A stretch of 64,000 nt of DNA, from positions 23,049,501 to 23,113,500 of the forward strand of contig NW_027488367.1 of the NCBI RefSeq assembly GCF_051014445.1, written 5' to 3'. Within the stretch, counting starts at the first letter, position 1, and the number at the start of each line of letters is the position of its first letter. A model generated the notes under the pieces. It was not told the DNA's origin. It made no database searches and was given only the letters and a program-made list of their open reading frames with translations. The stretch is from Colletes latitarsis. Taxonomy: Eukaryota > Arthropoda > Insecta > Hymenoptera > Colletidae. Positions 49,401 to 60,900 of this stretch are shown piece by piece. The translations under genes were made by a program, and so were the position numbers.

Positions 49401-51950
49401 TTGAACGGATCCTGGGTTTTTTCTAGATTGCATCACGTAGTAATGTGGGACCACACTGAAACAGTCATTTAAACCTGGTTTCGATCAATATTTTAGAGAA
49501 TAATTCATGTTAGGTCTAGGTTAGGTCTGGGATTTGCTCTCATCAGGCTCATTCTTTCGCATATTTCTCATACATGTAGAACAGATCCTGGGTTTTTTCT
49601 GTTTTGGATCACGTAGTAATGTGGGACCACACTGAAACAATCAATTAAACCTGGTCTTGATAAATATTTTAGAGGATAACGCATGTTAGGTCTGGGTTAT
49701 GTCTAGGATTTGCCCTCATCAGACTCATACTTTCGCAGTCTTCACATACTTGTTGGACAGATCCTGGGTTATTTTCTGGTTTGGTTCACGTAGTAATGTG
49801 GTACCACACTGAAACATTCAATTAAACCTGGTCTTGATAAATATTTTAGAGGATAACGCATGTTAGGTTTGGGTTAGGTCTAGGATTTGCCCTCATCAGA
49901 CTCATAGTTTCGCATTCTTCACATGCTTCTTGAACGGATCCTGGGTTTTTTTCTGGTTTGTATCACGTAGTAATGTGGGACCACACTGAAACAGTCAATT
50001 AAACCCGGTTTCGATAAATATTTTAGAAAATAATTCATGTTAGGTCTAGGTTAGGTCTGGGATTTGCTCTTATCAGGCTCATTCTTTCGCATATTTCTCA
50101 TACTTGATGGCTAGATTCTGGGCTTTGTCTGGATTGCATAACGTAGTAATGAAGTACAACACTGAAACAGTCAATTAAACCTGGTTTCCATCAATATTTT
50201 AGAGGACAACGCATATTAGGTCTAGGTTAGGCCTGGGATTTGCCCTCATCAGGATCATACTGTCGCAGTTTTAACATACTTGTTGAACGGATCCTGGGTT
50301 TTTTCTGGTTTGGTTCACGTAGTAATGTGGTACCACACTGAAACATTCAATTAAACCTGGTCTTGATAAATATTTTAGAGGATAACGCATGTTAGGTTTG
50401 GGTTAGGTGTAGGATCTGCCCTCGTCAGGCTCATACTTTCGCATATTTCTCATACTTCATGGCTAGATCCTGGGCTGTTTCTGGATTGTATCGAGTAGTA
50501 ATGTGATACCACGCTGAAACAGTCGATTAAACCTGGTTTCGATCAATATTTTAGAGGGTAACGCAAGTTAAGTCTGGGATAGGTCTGGGATTTGACCTCA
50601 TCAGACCCATACTTTCGCGTTTTTCACATACTTGTTGAACAGATCCTGGGTTTTTTCTGGTTTGGATCACGTAGTAGTGTGGTACCACACTGAAACAGTC
50701 CATTAAACTTGGTTGCGATCAATATTTTAGAGGATAGCGCATGTTAGGTCTGGGTTAGGTCAAGGATTTGCCCTCATCAGGCTCATTCTTTCGCATATTT
50801 CTCAAACTTGATGGCTAGATCCTGGGCTTTTCTGGATTGCATCACGTAGTAATGTGGTACCACACTGAAACATTCAATTAAACCAGGTCTTGATAAATAT
50901 TTTAGAGGATAACGCATGTTAGGTCTGGGTTATGTCTAGGATTTGCCCTCATCAGACTCATACTTTCGCATTCTTCACATACTTGTTGAACGGATCCTGG
51001 GTTTTTCTGGTTTGGATCACGTAGTAATGTGGGACCACACTGAAACAGTCAATTAAACCTGGTTTCGATCACTATTTTAGAGAACAATTCATGTTAGGTC
51101 TAGGTTAGCCCTGGGGTTTTCACTCATCAGACTCATACTTTCGCATTCTTCACATACTTGTTGAACTGATCCTTGTTTTTTTCTGGTTTGTTTCACGTAG
51201 TAATGTGGTACCACACTGAAACATTCAATTAAACCTGGTCTTGATAAATATTTTAGAGGATAACGCATGTTAGGTTTGGGTTAGGTCTAGGATTTGCCCT
51301 CATCAGGCTCATAGTTTCGCGTTTTTCACATACTTGTTGAACAGATCCTGGGTTTTTTCTGGTTTGGATCACGTAGTAGTGTGGTACCACACTGAAACAT
51401 TCAATTAAACCTGGTCTTGATAAATATTTTAGAGAATGACGCATGTTAGGACTGGGTTAGGTCTAGGATTTGCCCTCATCGGGCTCATACTTTCGCATAT
51501 TTCTCATACTTCATGGCTAGATCCTGGGCTATTTCTGGATTGGATCACGTAGTAAAGTGGTACCACACTGAAACATTCAATGAAACCTGGTCTGGATAAA
51601 TATTTTAGAGGATAACGCATGTTAGGTCAAGGTTAGGTCTAAGATTTGCCCTCATCAGGCTCACAGTTTCGCGTTTTTCACGTACTTGTTGAACAGATCC
51701 AGGGTTTTTTCTGGTTTGGATCACGTAGTAATGTGGTACCACACTGAAACATTAAATTAAACCTGGTCTTGATAAATATTTTAGAGGATAACGCATGTTA
51801 GGTCTGGGTTAGGTCTGTGATTTGCCCTCATCAGGGTCATACTTTCGCTGTTTTAACATGCATGTTGACCAGATCGAGGGTTTTTTCTGGTTTGGATCAC
51901 GTAGTAATGTGGGACCACACTGAAACTGTCAATTAAACCTGGTCTTGATA
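46490..51950. repeat. Overlapping 5-, 15- and 18-monomer duplications
   Basis: ATTTTAGAAAATAATTC, found only here, lies at 46,850, 47,731 and 50,020: 881 bp (five monomers) and 3,170 bp (eighteen monomers) from the first. GGTTAGGTGTAGG at 47.23 and 50.40 kb keeps the 3,170-bp distance. GAAACATTAAATTAAACC at 49,108 and 51,748 is separated by exactly 2,640 bp (fifteen monomers), as are the flanking monomers from 48.57 to 49.29 kb. The pattern is a patchwork of at least three separate copying events. Confidence 0.88.
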
Positions 51951-54899
51951 AATATTTTAGAGGATAACGCATGTTAGGTTTGGGTTAGGTCTAGGATCTG
52001 CCCTCGTCAGGCTCATACTTTCGCATATTTCTCATACTTCATGGCTAGATCCTGGGCTGTTTCTGGATTGTATCAAGTAGTAATGTGATACCACGCTGAA
52101 ACAGTCGATTAAACCTGGTTTCGATCAATATTTTAGAGGGTAACGCAAGTTAAGTCTGGGATAGGTCTGGGATTTGACCTCATCAGACTCATTCTTTCGC
52201 ATATTTCTCATACATGTAGAACAGATCCTGGGTTTTTTCTGTTTTGGATCACGTAGTAATGTGGGACCACACTGAAACAATCAATTAAACCTGGTCTTGA
52301 TAAATATTTTAGAGGATAACGCATGTTAGGTCTGGGTTAGGTCTAGGATTTGCCCTCATCAGGCTCATACTTTCGCATATTGCTCATACTTCATGGCTAG
52401 ATCCTGGGCTGTTTCTGGATTGTATCACGTAGTAATGTGGTACCACGCTGAAACAGTCAATTAAGCCTGGTTTCCATCAATATTTTAGAGGACAACGCAA
52501 GTTAGGTCTGGGATAGGTCTGGGATTTGCCCTCATCAGGCTCATACTGTCGCGTTTTTCACATACTTGTTCAACACATCCTGGGTTTTTCCTGGTTTGGA
52601 TCCCGTAGTAGTGTGGTACCACACTGAAACAGTCCATTAAACCTGGTTTCGCTCAATATTTTAGAGGATAACGCATGTTAGGTCTAGGTCAGGCCTGGTT
52701 TTTTCACTCATCAGACTCATACTTTCGCATTCTTCACATACTTGTTGAACGGATCCTGGGTTTTTTTTGGTTTGGATCACGTAGTAATGTGGGTCCACAC
52801 TGAAACAATCAATTAAACCTGGTCTTGATAAATATTTTAGAGGATAACACATGTTAGGTCTGGGATAGGTCTGGGATTTGCCCTCATCAGACTCATACTT
52901 TCGCACACTTCACATACTCGTTGAACAGATCCTGGGTTATTTTCTGGTTTGGATCACATAGTAATGTGGTACCACACTGAAACAGTCGATTGAACCAGGT
53001 TTTGATCAATATTTTGAGGATAACGCATGTTAGGTCTAGGTTAGGCCTGGGATTTTCACTCATCCGACTCATACTTTCGCATTCTTCACATACTTGTTGA
53101 ACGGATCCTGGGATATTTTCTGGTTTGGATCACATACTAATGTGGTACCACACTGAAACGGTCGATTAAACCAGGTTTCGATCAATATTTTGAGGATAAC
53201 GCATGTTAGGTCTAGGTTAGGCCTGGGATTTGACCTCATCAGACTCATACTTTCGCACACTTCACATACTCGTTGAACAGATCCTGGGTTATTTTCTGGT
53301 TTGGACCACATAGTAATGTGGTACCACACTGAAACAGTCGATTAAACCAGGTTTCGATCAATATTTTTGAGGATAACGCTTGTTAGGTCTATGTTAGGCC
53401 TGGGATTTTCACTCATCAGACTCATACTTTCGCATTCTTCACATACTTGTTGAACGGATCCTGGGTTTTTTCTGGTTTGGATCACGTAGTAATTTGGGTC
53501 CACACTGAAACAATCAATTAAACCTGGTCTTGATAAATATTTTAGAGGATAACGCATGTTAGGTCTGGGATAGGTCTGGGATTTGCCCTCATCAGACTCA
53601 TTCTTTCGCATATTTCTCATACTTGATGGCTAGATCCCGGGCTTTTTCTGGATTGTATGACGTAGTAATGTGGTACCACACTGAAACAGTCAATTAAACC
53701 TGGTTTCGATCAATATTTTAGAGGATAACGCAAGTTAGGTCTAGGTTAGGCCTGGGATTTGCACTCATCAGGGTCATACTTTCGCAGTTTTAACATACAT
53801 GTTGACCTGATCGAGGGTTTTTTCTGCTTTGGATCACGTAGTAAAGTGGTACCACACTAAAACTGTCAATTAAACCTGGTTTCGATCAATATTTTACAGG
53901 ATATTGCAAGTGAGGTCTGGGATAGGTCTGATTTGCCCTCATCAGACTCATACTTTCGCACACTTCACATACTCGTTGATCAGATCCGGGGTTTTTTTCT
54001 GGTTTTGTTCACGTAGTAATGTGGTACCACACTGAAACATTCATTTAAACCTGGTCTTGATAAATATTTTAGAGGATAACGCATGTTAGGTCTGGGTTAG
54101 GTATAGGATTTGCCCTCATCAGGCTCATACTTTCGCATATTTCTCATACTTCATGGCTAGATCCTGGGCTATTTCTGGATTGGATCACGTAGTAAAGTGG
54201 TACCACACTGAAACATTCAACGAAACCTGGTCTGGAGAAATATTTTAGAGGATAACTCATCTTTGGTCTGGGTTAGGTCTAAGATTTGCCCTCATCAGGC
54301 TCACAGTTTCGCGTTTTTCACATACTTGTTGAACGGATGCTGGGTTTTTTCTGGTTTGGATCACGTAGTAATGTGGGACCACACTGAAACAGTCAATTAA
54401 ACCTGGTTTCGACCAATATTTTAGAGAATAATTCATGTTAGGTCTGGGTTAGGTCTGGGATTTGCTCTCATCAGGCTCATACTTTTGCGTTTTTCACATA
54501 CTTGTTGAACAGATCCTGGGTGTTTTCTGGTTGGGATCCCGTAGTAGTGTGGTACCACACTGAAACAGTCGATGATACCTGGTCTTGATAAATATTTTAG
54601 AGGATAACGCATGTTAGGTCTGGGTTAGGTCTAGGATTTGCCCTCGTCAGGCTCATACTTTCGCACACTTCACATACTCGTTGACAAGATCCTGGGTTTT
54701 TTTCTGGTTTGAATCACGTAGTAATGTGGTTCCACACTGAAACAGTCGATGAAACCTGGTTTCGATTAATATTTTAGAGGATAACGCAAGTTAGGTCTGG
54801 GATAGGTCTGGGATTTGCCCTCATCAGGCTCATACTTTCGCGTTTTTCACATACTAGTTGAACAGATCGCGGGTTTTTTCTGGTTTGGATCCCGTAGTA
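51951..54899. repeat. Irregular mosaic with clustered class F monomers
   Basis: About seventeen monomers. Classes F and D alternate between 52.9 and 53.5 kb, two of them with the shortened ATATTTTGAGG (one T less). A class I monomer lies at 53.8 kb. One monomer near 53.9 kb is eroded (ATATTGCAAGTGAGG, and GGTCTGATTTGCC lacking GGG). No gene or foreign DNA is visible. Confidence 0.8.
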
Positions 54900-57800
54900 G
54901 TGTGGTACCACACTGAAACAATCCATTAAACCTGGTTTCGCTCAATATTTTAGAGGATAACGCATGTTAGGTCTAGGTCAGGCCTGGTTTTTTCACTCAT
55001 CAGACTCATACTTTCGCATTCTTCACATACTTGTTGAACGGATCCTGGGTTTTTTCTGGTTTGGGTCACGTAGTAATGTGGGACCACACTGAAACAGTCA
55101 ATTAAACCTGGTTTCGACCAATATTTTAGAGAATAATTCATGTTAGGTCTGGGTTAGGTCTGGGATTTGCTCTCATCAGGCTCATACTTTCGCACACTTC
55201 ACATACTTGTTGAACGGATCCTGGGTTTTTTCTGGTTTGGATCACGTAGTAGTGTGGTACCACACTGAAACAGTCCATTAACCCTGGTTTCGCTCAATAT
55301 TTTAGACGATAACGCATGTTAGGTCTAGGTCAGGCCTGGGATTTTCACTCATCAGACTCATACTTTCGCATTCTTCACATACTTGTTGAACGGATCCTGG
55401 GTTTTTTCTGGTTTGGATCACGTAGTAATGTGGGTCCACACTGAAACAATCAATTAAACCAGGTCTTGATAAATATTTTAGAGGATAACGCATGTTAGGT
55501 CTGGGATAGGTCTGGGATTTGCCCTCATCAGGCTCATACTTTCGCACACTTCACATACTCGTTGAACAGATCCTGCGTTATTTTCTGGTTTGGATCACAT
55601 AGTAATGTGGTACCACACTGAAACATTCAATTAAACCTGGTCTTGATAAATATTTTAGAGGATGACGCATGTTAGGTCTGGGTTAGGTCTAGGATTTGCC
55701 CTCATCAGGCTCATACTTTCGCATATTTCTCATACTTCAAGGCTAGATCCTGGGCTATTTCTGAATTGGATCACGTAGTAAAGTGGTACCACACTGAAAC
55801 ATTCAATGAAACCTGGTCTGGATAAATATTTTACAGGACAACGCATCTTAGGTCTGGGATAGGTCTAAGACTTGCCCTCATCAGGCTCACAGTTTCGCGT
55901 TTTTCATATACTTGTTGAACAGATCCTGGGTTTTTTCTGGTTTGGATCACGAAGTAGTGTGGTACCACACTGAAACCGTCCATTAAACCTGGTTTCGCTC
56001 AATATTTTAGAGGATAACACATGTTAGGTCTAGGTTAGGTCTGGGATTTGCTCTCATCAGGCTCATTCTTTCGCATATGTCTCATACTTGATGGCTAGAT
56101 CCTGGGCTTTTTCTGGATTGCATCACGTAGTAACGTAGTACCACACTGAAACAGTCAACGAAACCTGGTTTCCATCAATATTTTAGAGGACAACGCAAGT
56201 TAGGTCTAGGTAAGGCCTGAGATTTTCACTGATCAGACTCATACATTCGCATTCTTCACATACTTGTTGAACGGATCCTGGGTTTTTTCTGGTTTGGATC
56301 ACGTAGTAATGTGGTACCACACTGAAACATTCTATTAAACCTGGTCTTGATAAATATTTTAGAGGATAACGCATGTTAGGTCTGGGTTACGTCTAGGATT
56401 TGCCCTGATCAGGCTCATATTTTCGCATATTTCTCATACTTCATGGCAAGATCCTGGGCTGTTTCTGCATTGTTTCACGTAGTAATGTGGTACCACGCTG
56501 AAACAGTCAATTAAACCTGGTTTGGATCAATATTTTAGAGGATAACGCATGTTAGGTCTAGGTCAGGCCTGGTTTTTTCACTCATCAGACTCATACTTTC
56601 GCATTCTTCACATACTTGTTGAACGGATCCTGGGTTTTTTCTGGTTTGGGTCACGTAGTAATGTGGGACCACACTGAAACAGTCAATTAAACCTGGTTTC
56701 GACCAATATTTTAGAGAATAATTCATGTTAGGTCTGGGTTAGGTCTGGGATTTCCTCTCATCAGGCTCATACTTTCGCACACTTCACATACTTGTTGAAC
56801 GGATCCTGGGTTTTTTCTGGTTTGGATCACGTAGTAATGTGGGTCCACACTGAAACAATCAATTAAACCAGGTCTTGATAAATATTTTAGAGGATAACGC
56901 ATGTTAGGTCTGGGATAGGTCTGGGATTTGCCCTCATCAGGCTCATACTTTCGCACACTTCACATACTCGTTGAACAGATCCTGCCTTATTTTCTGGTTT
57001 GGATCACATAGTAATGTGGTACCACACTGAAATATTCAATTAAACCTGGTCTTGATAAATATTTGAGAGGATGACGCATGTTAGGTCTGGGTTAGGTCTA
57101 GGATTTGCCCTCAGCAGGCTCATACTTTCGCATATTTCTCATACTTCAAGGCTAGATCCTGGGCTATTTCTGAATTGGATCACGTAGTAAAGTGGTACCA
57201 CACTGAAACATTCAATGAAACCTGGTCTGGATAAATATTTTAGAGGACAACGCATCTTAGGTCTGGGATAGGTCTAAGACTTGCCCTCATCAGGCTCACA
57301 GTTTCGCGTTTTTCATATACTTGTTCAACAGATCCTGGGTTTTTTCTGGTTTGGATCACGAAGTAGTGTGGAACCACACTGAAACCGTCCATTAAACCTG
57401 GTTTCGCTCAATATTTTAGAGGATAACACATGTTAGGTCTAGGTTAGGTCTGGGATTTGCTCTCATCAGGCTCATTCTTTCGCATATGTCTCATACTTGA
57501 TGGCTAGATCCTGGGCTTTTTCTGGATTGCATCACGTAGTAACGTAGTACCACACTGAAACAGTCAACGAAACCTGGTTTCCATCAATATTTTAGAGGAC
57601 AACGCAAGTTAGGTCTAGGTAAGGCCTGAGATTTTCACTGATCAGACTCATACATTCGCATTCTTCACATACTTGTTGAACGGATCCTGGGTTTTTTCTG
57701 GTTTGGATCACGTAGTAATGTGGTACCACACTGAAACATTCTATTAAACCTGGTCTTGATAAATATTTTAGAGGATAACGCATGTTAGGTCTGGGTTACG

Positions 57801-57910
57801 TCTAGGATTTGCCCTGATCAGGCTCATATTTTCGCATATTTCTCATACTTCATGGCTAGATCCTGGGCTGTTTCTGCATTGTTTCACGTAGTAATGTGGT
57901 ACCACGCTGA
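54900..57910. repeat. 9-monomer HOR followed by an 8-monomer derivative
   Basis: GGTCAGGCCTGGTTTTTTC lies near 54.97 and 56.56 kb, 1,585 bp apart (nine monomers). Later markers, such as the class H pair at 56.16 and 57.57 kb, are 1,409 bp apart (eight monomers). The second copy thus lost one monomer. Its hybrid carries CGCACACTTCAC on the left and GTAATGTGGGTCC on the right, which sit in two neighbouring monomers in the first copy (near 55.19 and 55.43 kb). The exchange falls between 56,782 and 56,836. Confidence 0.9.
57573..57748 (+). repeat. Reference monomer, class H (176 bp)
   Basis: Class H is recognised by GTCTAGGTAAGGCCTGAG and TTTTCACTGATCAGAC, otherwise resembling class D with a class C-like GGACAACGCAAG start. 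I see it at about 15.7, 26.6, 40.7, 45.6, 56.2, 57.6, 61.5 and 63.8 kb. In each case the preceding monomer ends AGTACCACACTG or a close form followed by AAACAGTCAAYG, so the pair behaves as a fixed two-monomer cassette copied to several places. Confidence 0.88.
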
Positions 57911-60900
57911 AACAGTCAATAAAACCTGGTTTCGATCAATATTTTAGAGGATAACGCAAGTTAGGTCTGGGATAGGTCTAGGATTTGCCCTCTTCAGGCC
58001 CTTACTATCGCATATATCTCATACGTCATGGCTAGATCCCGGGCTATTTCTGGATTGGATCACGTAGTAAAGTGGTACCACACTGAAACATTCAATGAAA
58101 CCCGGTCTGGATAAATATTTTAGAGGATAACGCATCTTAGGTCTGGGTTAGGTCTAAGATTTGCCCTCATCAGGCTCACAGTTTCGCGTTTTTCACATAC
58201 TTGTTGAACAGATCCTGGGTTTTTTCTGGTTTGGATCACGTAGTAATGTGGTACCACACTAAAACAGTCAATTAAACCTGGTTTCGATCAATATTTTGGA
58301 GGATAACGCAAGTTTGGACTGGGATAGGTCTGGGGTTTGCTCTCATCAGGCTCATTCTTTCGCATATTTCTCATACTTGATGGCTAGATCCTGAGCTTTT
58401 TCTGGATTGCATCACGTAGTAATGAAGTACAGCACTGAAACAGTCAATTAAACCTGGTTTCCATCAATATTTTAGAGGACAGCGCATGTTAGGTCTAGGT
58501 TAGGCCTGGGATTTGCCCTGATCAGGGTCATACTTTCGCAGTTTTAACATACATGTTGACCTGATCGAGGGTTTTTTCTGCTTTGGATCACGTAGTAAAG
58601 TGGTACAACACTGAAACAGTCCATTAAACCTGGTTTGGATCAATATTTTAGAGGATAACGCATGTTAGGTCTGGGTTACGTCTAGGATTTGCCCTCATCA
58701 GGCTCATACTTTCGCATATTTCTCATACTTCATGGCTAGATCCTGGGCTGTTTCTGCATTGTATCACGTAGTAATGTGGTACCACACTAAAACAGTAAAT
58801 TGAACCTGGTTTCGATCAATATTTTAGAGGATCACGCAACCTAGGTCTGGGATAGGTCTGGGATTAGCCCTCATCAGACTCATACTTTCGCACACTTCAC
58901 ATACTCGTTGACAAGATCCTGGGTTTTTTTCTGGCTTGGATCACGTAGTAATGTGGTTCCACACCGAAGCAGTCGATTAAACTTGGCTTCGATCAATATT
59001 TTAGAGGATAACGCAAGTTAGGTCTGGGATAGGTCTGGGATTTGCCCTCATCAGGCTCATACTTTCGCGTTTTTCACATACGTGTTGAACGGATCACGGG
59101 TTTTTTCTGGTTTGGTTCACGTAGTAATGTGGTACCACGCTGAAACAGTCAATTAAACCTGGTTTCGATCAATATTTTAGAGGATAACGCAAGTTAGGTC
59201 TGGGATAGGTCTAGGATTTGCCCTCATCAGGCTCTTACTATCGCATATTACTCATACTTCATGGCTAGATCCTGGGCTATTTCTGGTTTGGATCACGTAG
59301 TAGTGTGGTACCACACTGAAACAGTCCATTAAACCTGGTTTCGCTCAATATTTTAGAGGATAACGCATGTTAGGTCTAGGTTAGCCCTGGGATTTTCACC
59401 CATCAGACTCATACTTTCGCATTCTTCTTATACTTGTTGAACTGATCCTGGGTTTTTTCTGGTTTGGATCACGTAGTAATGTGGTACCTCACTGACACAG
59501 TCGATTAAACCTGGTTTCGATCAATATTTTAGTGGATAACGCAAGTTAGGTCTAGGTTAGGCCCGGGATTTTCACTCATCAGACTCATATTTCGCATTCT
59601 TCACATACTTGTTGAACGGATCCTGGGTTTTTTCTGGTTTGGATCACGTAGTAATGTGGGTCCACACTGAAACAATCAACTAAACCTGGTCTTGATAAAT
59701 ATTTTAGAGGATAACGCATGTTAGGTCTGGGATAGGTCTGGGATTTGCCCTCATCAGACTCATACTTTCGCACACTTCACATACTTGTTAAACAGATCCT
59801 GGGTTTTTTCTGGTTTGGATCACGTAGTAATGTGGTAGCACACTAATACAGTTAATTAAACCTGGTTTCGATCAATATTTTAGAGGATCACGCAAGCTGG
59901 GTCTGGGATAGGTCTGGGATTAGCCCTCATCAGACTCATACTTTCGCACACTTTACATACTCGTTGACAAGACCCTGGGTTTTTTTCTGGCTTGGATCAC
60001 GTAGTAATGTGGTTCCACACTGAAACAGTCGATTAAACTTGGCTTCGATCAATATTTTAGAGGATAACGCAAGTTAGGTCTGGGATAGGTCTGGGATTTG
60101 CCCTCATCAGGCTCATACTTTCGCGTTTTTCACATACTTGTTGAACGGATCCTGGGTTTTTTCTGGTTTGGTTCACGTAGTAATGTGGTACCACGCTGAA
60201 ACAGTCAATTAAACCTGGTTTCGATCAATATTTTAGAGGATAACGCATGTTAGGTCTAGGTTAGGCCTGGGATTTTCACTCATCAGACTCATACTTTCGC
60301 ATTCTTCACATACTTGTCGAACTGATCCTGGGTTTTTTGTGGTTTGGAACACGTAGTAATGTGGTACCACACTGAAACAGTCGATTAAACCTGGTCTTGA
60401 TAAATATTTTAGAGGATAACGCATGTAAGGTCTAGGTTAGCCGTGGGATTTTCACTCATCAGACTCATACTTTCGCATATTTCTCATACTTCATGGCTAG
60501 ATCCTGGGCTATTTCTGGATTGGATCACGTAGTAAAGTGGTACCACACTGAAACATTCAATGAAACCTGGTCTGGAAAAAAATTTTAGAGGATAACGCAT
60601 GTTAGGTCAAGGTTAGGTCTAAGATTTGCCCTCATCAGGCTCACAGTTTCGCGTTTTTCACATACTTGTTGAACAGATCCTGGGTTTTTTCTGGTTTGTA
60701 TCACGTAGTCATGTGGTACCACACTGAAACAGTCGATTAAACCTGGTTTCGATCAATATCTTAGAGGATAACGCAAGTTAAGTCTGGGATTGGCCTGGGA
60801 TTTGACCTCATCAGACTCATACTTTCGCACACTTCACATACTCGTTGAACAGATCCTGGGTTATTTTCTGGTTTGGATCACATAGTAATGTGGTACCACA

